NCBI GenBank assembly: GCA_023443225.1
Contig: JAEZVF010000115.1
Location: forward strand, 1-64,000
Origin: Bacillota bacterium
GTDB taxonomy: Bacteria; Bacillota; Clostridia; Lachnospirales; Lachnospiraceae
Reading direction: 5' to 3'
DNA: 64,000 nt
Under the pieces are notes generated by a model that was not told where the DNA came from, did no database searches, and was given only the letters and a program-made list of their open reading frames with translations. Shown in pieces: positions 24,608 through 32,676 of the stretch; the stretch's first letter is position 1, and each line of letters begins with the position of its first letter. The position numbers and the translations under genes are program-made.

Positions 24608-25195
24608 CTAATCGAAGCTTAACGGGGAAATGTATTTATTTGGACTTGTACTCCAGCCATTTTGATATTTAATAGTCATATAAAGGGTTTCGTCTCCATT
24701 TGATACTTTTACATAACATACTTCATCTTCAAACTTGTTAGTGATATCGATTTTTTGATCATAATAATATACCCATACGGTACCATCTTCTTCGTATTCT
24801 ACATCTGGATCATCGAGGTGATCCATTAACTCTTCCTCTGTTAATGCTCGTTCGCTTCCATCTTCTTCTATGGAGACTCCTCCACCTCCTGCTTCAGAAA
24901 TTCTCCCATTTTCATCCTGATAAGACATGTTATATGAACCATCAGAATTAAATGTTATTTCTGCATCTGTTTGATCACCATGTATCCAAAGCTGGATAGT
25001 TCGTTGAATTCCTCCTAGATTTGCAGCATATACAGTTCCGCTGCCAGCAACAAGTATTAAGCATGCAACGACAGCAGCTGCAGTTTTCAGTTTCCTTTTT
25101 TTATTTAGCATAGCCATTTTTTCTACCTCCAAAGAAAAGTTATCGGAGGTTTGTAATACTGAAAAAGTCTGCTTATATTTTTCTTTATTCGTCAA
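24608..25195 (-). CDS. Membrane anti-sigma factor-like protein
   Basis: A 195-residue protein with a cytoplasmic N-terminus (MTNKEKYKQTFSVLQTSDNF), one membrane span at about residues 37-58 (TAAAVVACLILVAGSGTVYA) and an acidic extracellular domain with a Gly-rich turn. This layout, together with an 11-base overlap with the upstream ECF sigma gene, indicates the regulator that holds the sigma factor inactive until an envelope signal arrives. The N-terminal region lacks an obvious zinc-finger HxxxCxxC motif. Confidence 0.75.
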   Translation of the reverse strand: MTNKEKYKQTFSVLQTSDNFSLEVEKMAMLNKKRKLKTAAAVVACLILVAGSGTVYAANLGGIQRTIQLWIHGDQTDAEITFNSDGSYNMSYQDENGRISEAGGGGVSIEEDGSERALTEEELMDHLDDPDVEYEEDGTVWVYYYDQKIDITNKFEDEVCYVKVSNGDETLYMTIKYQNGWSTSPNKYISPLSFD

Positions 25196-25667
25196 CTTTC
25201 CATTCCTCCTTTAATGATTCTTTGAGCATCATTCTTCCGCGCGATAGCCTGACTTTAACATTGCTTTCTGATATTTTTAAGATATCTGCAATTTCCCGGA
25301 TGATATAATCCTCATAATAATACAGATGAATGACGATGCGATACTTTTTCGGAAGTCTCATAACTGTTTCAAAAAGGTATTCAGATTCCGGCGTTTCAAA
25401 GGTTAAGGTTTCCATGTAATCTTCTAAAGACATTTTATTTTGTCGCCAGAAAGTGTGATTCATATTTTTTGCTTTGTTGATTGTCACCCGTATCAGCCAT
25501 GCACGTATGTGTTGCTCATTTTCAAAATCTTTTTTTGATGTGTGATACTGAATAAACGTATCTTGAACAACATCTTCCGCATCCTCAGCATTTTTGCATA
25601 CATTAAACGCTACTGCATATAGGTTGTTCTGATAACATTCAATCAGTTCTTGTATTGGTTGTTTCAT
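25185..25667 (-). CDS. ECF-type RNA polymerase sigma factor
   Basis: A 160-residue sigma-70 family factor with region 2 (AFNVCKNAEDAEDVVQDTFIQ, in parts, and RAWLIRVTINKAKN) and region 4 (LPKKYRIVIHLYYYEDY and EIADILKISESNVKVRLSRGR). There is no region 1 or 3, as usual for ECF sigmas. AAGGAGCGC precedes the ATG. A TGTAACC/GTACTA promoter-like pair upstream suggests it transcribes its own gene, with the anti-sigma factor downstream. Confidence 0.92.
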   Translation of the reverse strand: MKQPIQELIECYQNNLYAVAFNVCKNAEDAEDVVQDTFIQYHTSKKDFENEQHIRAWLIRVTINKAKNMNHTFWRQNKMSLEDYMETLTFETPESEYLFETVMRLPKKYRIVIHLYYYEDYIIREIADILKISESNVKVRLSRGRMMLKESLKEEWKVDE

Positions 25668-25709
25668 GAGCGCTCCTTTAGCTTATGTTTATGAAAGGCC
25701 TTTCACTAA

Positions 25710-25739
25710 TAGTACAAATGAAAGATCGGAAAGGTTACA
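25710..25739 (-). promoter_or_regulatory. Probable ECF-dependent autoregulatory promoter
   Basis: On the minus strand TGTAACC (25739-25733) is followed 17 bases later by GTACTA (25715-25710). The -35 TGTAACCTTT is a common ECF recognition sequence in Firmicutes. It lies about 40 bases upstream of the sigma gene start. Confidence 0.5.
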
Positions 25740-26134
25740 AAAATAAATAATAATTTATCACCATAATGAGGCGAAGTCTTGCATTACCTAAAGTTTCTTT
25801 ACTGTGTACGGATTTCCGGTGGAAAGTATTAATAGAGCCGGACGTTGCACTTAATATAACCGAAGTTATTTTCATAGTTAATGCAGCTTTTGGCTTTATT
25901 TTACCACTTCCGGCAGATAATGTTCTAGCCTGTTTTTTATCTAAGGGTATGATCTATCGTCAACCGTTGCCTATCGGATGCAGTTGAAGGGGGTAAGGAT
26001 GTTAACTTGGTAGTAATATAATAGTGCAAAATTCAAGGCAAAGAAATAGCAATGAGTATTGAAAATGTAAAATATTGGGAGTATAATGAAATCAAAGTGT
26101 GAACGGTGGCTCACGTCATATAAAAATTTTATAA
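25740..26134. other. Intergenic region before the TetR gene
   Basis: No gene can be supported. A 73-codon frame at 25766-25987 has no ribosome site or family resemblance. The area presumably contains the TetR promoter (TATAATAG near 26018) and possibly an operator, but I see no clear palindrome. Confidence 0.35.
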
Positions 26135-26779
26135 ATGGGTGAAGAGATGTATAAAAAACTGGATGATGATACTTTACATACCATTCTAGAAACTGGAATT
26201 GATGAATTTGCCAACAACGGTCTGGATCGTGCAAATATCAATGTAATAGCAAAAAAATCCGGCGTCAGCGTAGGAGTGATCTACAAATATTACAGAGATA
26301 AGGACCATTTTTTTTTGGCATGTGTACGTCACAGCCTGAAGCTTTTGGAGCAGGTTTTAAGAGATTCGGTTTCGGACGAGACAGATGTGATGACGTGCAT
26401 CAGGCGGGTCGTTTATGCTTTGCAGGATCATTCCAAAAAGCATAAAAACTACAATGTGATGTACAACGAGATCACATCGGGAAGCTGCAAGCGGTATGCC
26501 GCTGTATTGGCTAAGGAAATAGAATCTTGTACAGCGATGGTATATGAGCAATTAATGGAAAAAGCAAAGCGGTCGGGAGAAACATCTATTAACATCGATT
26601 CTCATATACTTGCCTTCTTTTTTGATAACCTGTTAATGATGCTGCAATTTTCCTATAGCTGCGACTACTACAGAGAAAGAATGAAAATATTCTGTGGGGA
26701 AGATGTTCTAGAAAATGATGAAAAAGTAGCGGAAGAATTCATCGGGTTTATTGGCGCTACATTGGGCCTCCGACAATAA
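26135..26779 (+). CDS. TetR-family transcriptional regulator
   Basis: A 214-residue repressor. The N-terminal helix-turn-helix is typical: ILETGIDEFANNGLDRANINVIAKKSGVSVGVIYKYY (seen in parts), with YKYYRDKDHFF finishing the domain; the rest is a helical ligand-binding domain. ATG 26135 is used, and ATG 26147, which has GGTGAAGAG upstream, is also possible. It lies 32 bases before the kinase/aldolase cluster in the same direction and most likely controls it. Confidence 0.85.
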   Translation: MGEEMYKKLDDDTLHTILETGIDEFANNGLDRANINVIAKKSGVSVGVIYKYYRDKDHFFLACVRHSLKLLEQVLRDSVSDETDVMTCIRRVVYALQDHSKKHKNYNVMYNEITSGSCKRYAAVLAKEIESCTAMVYEQLMEKAKRSGETSINIDSHILAFFFDNLLMMLQFSYSCDYYRERMKIFCGEDVLENDEKVAEEFIGFIGATLGLRQ

Positions 26780-26810
26780 ACTGGGATGAAATTTCAGAAA
26801 GGAGAAGGCT

Positions 26811-27272
26811 TTGCTGTATGTAATCGCTTATGACTTTGGAACTACGGGGGTGAAAACTTGCCTTTTTGCTATCGGAGAAACGCTGAAATTGATTGCCAGC
26901 GCATATGGAGTATATGAATTATATATTATAGAAAACGGCGGAGCGGAACAGGACGCGGAGGAATGGTGGAGTGCGATGTGCGCTACCACACGTGAACTTT
27001 TTACCAAAACGGATATTAGCCCGGAACAGACCGGCGGTATTTCCTTTTGCTCCCAGATGCAGGGACTGGTACTTGTGGACGATAAGGGAAATGTCCTTAG
27101 GCGGCCGATGAGCTATATGGATCAGAGAGCAGCTTCGGAAATGAAAGCGTGCCAGGGGCATGGTCTTACCATCTCCGGTGTCAGCATACATAAACTTGTA
27201 AAAAGCCTAATCATCACTCATGCCGCGCCTACTAGCGTAAAGGATCCTATCTGGAAATACAAATGGGTTTAA
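26811..27272 (+). pseudogene. FGGY carbohydrate kinase, N-terminal part before an in-frame stop
   Basis: TTG at 26811 follows AAGGAGAAGG. The 153 codons hold the first FGGY domain: DFGTTGVK phosphate loop (residues 8-15), GGAEQDAEEWW and SYMDQRA. The frame ends at TAA (27270-27272), yet the very next codons in the same frame (NHQPELFSRVHKWLDVKDYLICR) continue the kinase without shift into the frame at 27360. A single nonsense change, such as GAA to TAA, would explain it. Without read-through the enzyme is split between substrate and ATP domains and inactive. Confidence 0.8.
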
Positions 27273-27359
27273 AATCATCAACCGGAGCTCTTTTCTAGGG
27301 TACATAAATGGCTGGATGTAAAGGATTATTTAATTTGCCGTTGCACGGATCAATTTATT

Positions 27360-28418
27360 ATGACAAAAGATTCCGCATACGCCACTTTTCTCTATGATAC
27401 AAGATCCGGAAAGTGGGGCTGGAACAAGGAACTTTGCAAAATGTATGGCGTAAATCCCAAGCACCTTCCGGAGGTGATCAACTGTTCGGACCAGGCGGGA
27501 GTGCTTACCCGAAAGGCGGCACAGGACTTAGGACTGAAGACAGGGATTCCGGTTTACGGCGGGGGTGGCGATGCGACCCTGATCGGTGTCGGCGCAGGAT
27601 GCATTAATGTTGGTGATACGCATATTTATTGCGGAACATCGGGTTGGGTCAATACGGTGATTGATAAGCAGGTCGTGGATATTTTTGCGATGATTGCCGG
27701 TATCATTGGCGTGGAATCCGGAAAATATAATTATTTTGCGGAAATGGAAACGGCGGGAAAATGCTTTGAATGGGTAAAGGAACATTTGGTTCTGGATGAA
27801 ATCGGAATCTACTTAAAAAAGACTAATATTACGGAGAGCACGGAACACGTATATGAAAGCCTTTATGATTATATGTCGGATACCATTTCAAAAATAGGAC
27901 CGGGTGCAGGTGGTGTAATTTTTACACCATGGCTTCACGGAAACCGGTGCCCCTTTGAAGATCCCGACGCGGCTGGAATATTTTTTAATGTAAAGCTTGA
28001 AACAGGTAAGACGGAACTGATCAGAGCTGTGCTGGAGGGAATTTGCTTCCACCTTCGCTGGATGCTTGAATGTCAGGACAAAAAGATCAAGACTTCCCAG
28101 ACAATACGCTTTGTCGGAGGAGGTGCATTGTCGGGTATCACTTGCCAGATCCTTTCGGATATTACGGGAAGGGCCGTCGAAACCATCGAGGCCACAAAGG
28201 ATGCGGGCGCTGTAGGCGCTGCTATGCTGGTAGCCGTGGGTAATGGCAGCCTGCCGGAAATAGCGTCAATTAAGGATTTTGTTCCTGTGAAGAATCGGTA
28301 TCTGCCTGATAAGGACAACAAAAAGATATACGACAAAAATTATGAGGTATTTAAAAAGCTATATAAAACGAATAAAAAAAATTATGCTATGATGAATGGT
28401 TATGAAAGGGAGGTGTGA
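27360..28418 (+). pseudogene. FGGY carbohydrate kinase, C-terminal part
   Basis: This is the continuation of the kinase begun at 26811, in the same frame; ATG 27360 has no ribosome site of its own. It contains DTRSGKWGWNKELC, the GIPVYGGGGDA phosphate-2 region, IYCGTSGWV and the adenosine motif FVGGGALSG. The whole gene would be about 535 residues. Sugar specificity cannot be told; the class II aldolase just downstream suggests phosphorylation of a ketose or sugar acid ahead of aldol cleavage. Confidence 0.75.
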
Positions 28419-28421
28419 GAA

Positions 28422-29417
28422 ATGGAAGAAAGGAAAGCGAGAAAGCTGCTGGTGGACACCGGCAGGGAGTTACTTAAAACGGGACTTGTGGCCAGAACCT
28501 GGGGAAATATAAGCTGCAGACTGGATACGGACAGCTTTGTTATTACGCCCAGCGGACTCGATTATACGAAAACAGGGGAAGAGGACATTGTAAAGATGAA
28601 CCTTTCGACCGGAGAGTGGCAGGGCATCCATAAGCCCTCCGGGGAAAGACGGGTTCACATTGCCGCGTATCAGGTGTTTTCAGAGGTGAACTTTGTGATA
28701 CATACGCATCAGACCTATGCTACAGCTCTGGGTCTGGCAGGTTTTCCACATATGGATATAACGGAGAAAGAAAAGAAAACGCTAGGCGGCATTGAGATAT
28801 CGGACTATGGGCTTCCTGGAATGAAAAAATTAACAAATGCGGTAAAGGCAGCTCTCCAAACCGGAGCAAAGGTCGTATTTATGATTCACCATGGCGTTCT
28901 GATATGCGGAGGCACTCAGGAAGAGACGATGAACAAGGCTATCCTTTTGGAGGGAATCTGTAAAAGAAATATCAAAGGTAGCTTTGAAGTGACACAGGGA
29001 GCAAAGGCCAATGAGGCAGAGGCACTATTAAGCGCGGTAAGAGAAAAATTCCAATATGCAGCTATGCTGCAGACCCCTGCTACTGTTATATGCGCCAACA
29101 GGGGAGTCCCTATTTATGCACAGGTGGATGATATGGCCCAGATGATTGGCAGGAAAATCCCCGTGGTATCGGGCAGTAAAACGGCGAAAATCATCCATAC
29201 CCTTGAAAAAGCGAATGCCGTGCTAGTGCCAGGCGTCGGAGCTGTTGTGAGATCGGAATCTGAGGATGATACGACAGCCCTTGGGTTGCTGACAGATAAG
29301 GCGGCGGTTTGCAGCATCCATGCGACTGCATTGAACGTAAAAGCGAGAATCGGCGTCATTGACGCAGCTTTAATGAAGCTTGTTTATCAAAAGAAGTATT
29401 CAAAGCAAAAAAGCTAG
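28422..29417 (+). CDS. Class II aldolase/adducin family protein
   Basis: A 331-residue protein. Residues 1-200 are the L-fuculose-1-phosphate aldolase fold: TWGNISCRL, ITPSGLDY, the paired zinc ligands in VIHTHQTYATALG, and the third His in MIHHGVLICGG. The C-terminal 130 residues are an additional domain rather than the usual short end. It begins four bases after the kinase stop with GGGAGGTG upstream. Together with the kinase it could cleave a phosphorylated sugar to dihydroxyacetone phosphate and an aldehyde; the substrate is unknown. Confidence 0.85.
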   Translation: MEERKARKLLVDTGRELLKTGLVARTWGNISCRLDTDSFVITPSGLDYTKTGEEDIVKMNLSTGEWQGIHKPSGERRVHIAAYQVFSEVNFVIHTHQTYATALGLAGFPHMDITEKEKKTLGGIEISDYGLPGMKKLTNAVKAALQTGAKVVFMIHHGVLICGGTQEETMNKAILLEGICKRNIKGSFEVTQGAKANEAEALLSAVREKFQYAAMLQTPATVICANRGVPIYAQVDDMAQMIGRKIPVVSGSKTAKIIHTLEKANAVLVPGVGAVVRSESEDDTTALGLLTDKAAVCSIHATALNVKARIGVIDAALMKLVYQKKYSKQKS

Positions 29418-29426
29418 GAGAAGCCT

Positions 29427-29861
29427 ATGAATATAGAAAAGAAAAAAGAAATTCTACGCATTTTGAAGTTTTTCTTGTTTTCAGTTTCAGCTGGGGTCAT
29501 CGAGTTAAGTGTTTTTGCGCTGCTCAATGAGTTGACGGAATGGACTTACTGGCCCTGTTACATCATCGCACTGATGCTATCGGTTCTTTGGAATTTTACT
29601 TTAAACAGGAATTTTACTTTTCAGTCGGCATCCAATGTACCAGTCGCTATGTTAAAAGTCGCAATATTCTATTGCATCTTCACGCCTGTTACAGGTCTGC
29701 TAGGAAATTATTTGGCGGAGGATTTGCGGTGGAATGAGTATTTAGTAACGGTGATCAATATGATTCTTAATCTTACGACGGAGTATCTTTACGATAGGTT
29801 TTTTGTATTCGGTAAAACAATTGATACAAATAAACATGCAGAGCGCAATCGTATCAATTAA
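29427..29861 (+). CDS. GtrA-family membrane protein
   Basis: A 144-residue protein with four hydrophobic spans and the GtrA signature WNFTLNRNFTFQS after span two, then NLTTEYLYDRFFVFGK at the end. GtrA proteins are thought to help flip lipid-linked sugars. Its place inside a sugar catabolic cluster is unusual, ten bases after the aldolase and 17 before the aminotransferase, and suggests a surface-glycan or uptake link. AGGAG precedes the ATG. Confidence 0.85.
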   Translation: MNIEKKKEILRILKFFLFSVSAGVIELSVFALLNELTEWTYWPCYIIALMLSVLWNFTLNRNFTFQSASNVPVAMLKVAIFYCIFTPVTGLLGNYLAEDLRWNEYLVTVINMILNLTTEYLYDRFFVFGKTIDTNKHAERNRIN

Positions 29862-29878
29862 AAAAGGAGGTCAAGGTA

Positions 29879-31369
29879 ATGAAAAATTATGGAATCCGTA
29901 GATGGGATGATCCCGCGGGAATCAACGCAAAGCTGGAGAAGCTTACAAGTCAAGAAATCTGGGAGGTGGACGACAACTATTATAACAACGTGGTTATGAA
30001 ATATTTTGATGAGAAGTGTAAAGCTTCAAAAGCTGTTTATGAAGAATCTAAAAAATATATTCCGGGGGGCGTTCAGCATAATCTGGCATTTAATAAGCCG
30101 TTTCCGATGTGCATGTCAAAAGCGGAGGGAGCATATCTGTACGACAAGGACGGAAACAAGTATATTGATTTCCTGCAGGCGGGCGGGCCGACAATCCTTG
30201 GAAGTAATTACCCGGTTGTCAAAGAAAAGGTCATTGAGCTTCTGAACGAATGCGGGCCAGTTACGGGTCTACTGCATGAAGCGGAGCTTATGATCGCTCG
30301 GGAAATTAACAAGCATATGCCTAATGTAGAGATGTTTCGTATGCTTGGCTCGGGAACGGAAGCGGTAATGGCTTCGCTGCGTATTGCACGAATCGCAACA
30401 AATAAAAAACATGTAATCAAAATAGGCGGCGCTTATCACGGTTGGTCGGATCAGATGGTTTACGGCCTTAAAATTCCCGGAAGCAGGGCCTTGCTTGAAT
30501 CTCATGGTATCCCTTCGGGTGCTTACCGCTACACAGATGAGGTTCGTCCAAATGATTTGCATATGCTTGAGAAAATGCTGAGAAGAAACCGGCTGGCGGG
30601 TGGCACCGCTGCTGTAATTCTTGAACCTGTAGGACCTGAAAGCGGAACAAGACCGGTTGCGAAGGAATATAATAAGGGAGTACGCGCGCTTTGTGATAGA
30701 TACGGAGCGTTGCTGATCTTTGATGAAGTAGTGACCGGATTCCGCATTGGGCTCGGCGGAGCACAGGGATACTTTGATATAGTTCCTGATTTAACTATCT
30801 TTGGTAAGGTTGTTGCAGGAGGATATCCTGCCGCAGGCGGTGTCGGGGGCAAAAAAGAGTATGCACAGCTTATGGCTGCCGGCCTTGCGACAGGAAAGCA
30901 CAGAGCCTATGTAGGAGGAACTCTGGCGGCTAATCCACTTTCCTGTCTAGCAGGTTATACAGCAATTCAGGAAATTGAAAGAACAAATGCTTGTGAAATA
31001 GCGGGCCGGATGGGAGATCGCCTTTGCGATGGATTAGTAGAATTGATTGGCAGATATGGATTGCCATTCGTTGCCTATAATCAAGGTTCTATTGTACATC
31101 TGGAATGTACGGGTGCGATGAGCTTCGACTTCTCATCGATGTCCTTTATAAAATCAGCACTTGGACTTTTAAAGCATAAGAAGATGATGTATGTAAGAAA
31201 GGACTCCATGGAAAAAATGGGGGCGGCCTACATGGCAAACGGAATTGTAACGCTTGCCGGCAGCAGAATGTATACATCTCTTGCGGATACGCCAGAGGTC
31301 ATAGACGAAGCTCTGAACAGATTTGAAGAAGTGTTTAAACATGTTAAGAAAACCAATACATCTCATTGA
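29879..31369 (+). CDS. Class III aminotransferase, glutamate-1-semialdehyde aminomutase-like
   Basis: A 496-residue PLP enzyme with fold-type I landmarks: SGTEAV-like MLGSGTEAVMASLRIAR, GGAYHGWSD, the PLP Asp in LLIFDEVVTGFR and the Schiff-base Lys in IFGKVVAGGYP. The HemL-like layout is clear, but the length is about 60 residues more than HemL, and no heme genes are nearby, so it is probably an aminotransferase or mutase acting on the cluster's substrate. AAAGGAGGTC precedes the ATG. Confidence 0.88.
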   Translation: MKNYGIRRWDDPAGINAKLEKLTSQEIWEVDDNYYNNVVMKYFDEKCKASKAVYEESKKYIPGGVQHNLAFNKPFPMCMSKAEGAYLYDKDGNKYIDFLQAGGPTILGSNYPVVKEKVIELLNECGPVTGLLHEAELMIAREINKHMPNVEMFRMLGSGTEAVMASLRIARIATNKKHVIKIGGAYHGWSDQMVYGLKIPGSRALLESHGIPSGAYRYTDEVRPNDLHMLEKMLRRNRLAGGTAAVILEPVGPESGTRPVAKEYNKGVRALCDRYGALLIFDEVVTGFRIGLGGAQGYFDIVPDLTIFGKVVAGGYPAAGGVGGKKEYAQLMAAGLATGKHRAYVGGTLAANPLSCLAGYTAIQEIERTNACEIAGRMGDRLCDGLVELIGRYGLPFVAYNQGSIVHLECTGAMSFDFSSMSFIKSALGLLKHKKMMYVRKDSMEKMGAAYMANGIVTLAGSRMYTSLADTPEVIDEALNRFEEVFKHVKKTNTSH

Positions 31370-31515
31370 AGGGAATTTTTCAGCGACTATTTTTCAAAAA
31401 GTAACAAGTACTGTTATTTTTTATAAAAAGTGTAATAATAAAATTATTGCTCACTATTTAACAAAGCCTTTTATGGGCATGTTTAGTTTAAATAATTTGT
31501 AAAGGAGTGTTTAAT

Positions 31516-32256
31516 ATGCAAAAGAAAACAGCGATTATTACAGGTGGGGGCAGTGGATTTGGAAGAGAAGTAGCGTTAAAATTGGCGAGGAAAGGGACAA
31601 ATATTTCTATAGTAGATCTATCCAAAGAAAACGGGGAAGAGACAGTTCGACTTTGTAAAGAGTTGGGTGGTGATGCAATCCCAATTCAAGCAGATGTTAG
31701 TAAAGTTGAGGATGTAGAAAGGTATGTCACTCAAACAGTTGACCACTTTGGAAAAATCGATTTGTTTTTTAACAATGCAGGGATTTCCGGATCTGGAGTT
31801 CGTACTATAGAATGTTCAGTAGAGGAATTCAATGCCATTGTTGACGTGAATCTTAAGGGTGTATTCTATGGATTGAAATTTGTAGTGAATGAAATGCTGA
31901 AAACCGGTGGTGGAGTGATTGTCAATACGGCCTCACTAGGTGGTTTGGTTGGAATTCCTACCTTGGGCGCATATTCAGCAACAAAACATGCTGTTGTTGG
32001 GCTGACAAAAACCATTGCCGGAGAGTATGGAAGAGAAAATATCAGAATTAATGCGATTGCTCCAGGTACTAATGAAACACCGATGGTGAAAGCATTCCCT
32101 AAAGAGGCTATTAAAGCAATGGCCGAAGCAGTCCCAATGGGTAGATTAGGACAACCTCATGAAGTGGCAGATGTCGTTTGCTTCTTGTTAAGCGATGAAT
32201 CTTCCTATATTCATGGCGCTGTTATTTCGATTGATGGCGGAGTCGTTGCTTTATAG
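31516..32256 (+). CDS. Short-chain dehydrogenase/reductase
   Basis: A 246-residue classical SDR. Start at ATG 31516, since AAAGGAG lies nine bases upstream; an earlier in-frame GTG overlaps that site. NAD(P) motif TGGGSGFGRE, NNAGISG, catalytic Ser in VNTASLGG and the YSATKH pair Tyr/Lys are complete, and it ends in the usual GAVISIDGGVVAL. It lies 146 bases after the aminotransferase, so it may be a separate transcript. It oxidises or reduces an alcohol/ketone of unknown identity. Confidence 0.92.
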   Translation: MQKKTAIITGGGSGFGREVALKLARKGTNISIVDLSKENGEETVRLCKELGGDAIPIQADVSKVEDVERYVTQTVDHFGKIDLFFNNAGISGSGVRTIECSVEEFNAIVDVNLKGVFYGLKFVVNEMLKTGGGVIVNTASLGGLVGIPTLGAYSATKHAVVGLTKTIAGEYGRENIRINAIAPGTNETPMVKAFPKEAIKAMAEAVPMGRLGQPHEVADVVCFLLSDESSYIHGAVISIDGGVVAL

Positions 32257-32676
32257 TATCACAAAAAATTGCCACATAAACAGATGCGGTGAGCCAAAAA
32301 AAGATTTAGACTCTCTTTTTTACTTGAAAAAATTGGAATAGATTGTTATATTGATAAACAAAAAGACACGTTCTACTCGGACGTATTTTTTCTAAAAATA
32401 TTTATTGCCATTCTGTAATACAAAACTAGAGAAGAGTGTATAGTATATATAATATTTGAAGGTTGTGGTGATAGGATACTGAAGTGTTGAATGGATTGAT
32501 TGATGAGCACTTACTCACCTATGATATCACCTGTATTAAAAATATTCAATTTCGGCATGTAGTAATAAACTTCCGTTCCATCACATGTGGAAGTTTTATC
32601 TAGCAGAAAAGAACAGATACTGCAAGGAAGTCTTTGTCTCAACATGATAAGATAAAATGAAAAGGAGGGATACATA
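32257..32676. other. Intergenic region
   Basis: No gene is evident in 420 bases. It contains AT-rich runs, a weak AAAAAGA/TCTTTTT pairing near 32296-32322 that may end the SDR transcript, and the AAAGGAGGG ribosome site (about 32660) of the next gene. Confidence 0.35.

Noticed and set aside
25766..25987. 73-codon frame between the sigma and TetR genes
   Set aside because: No ribosome site and no family resemblance; it sits in a promoter region.
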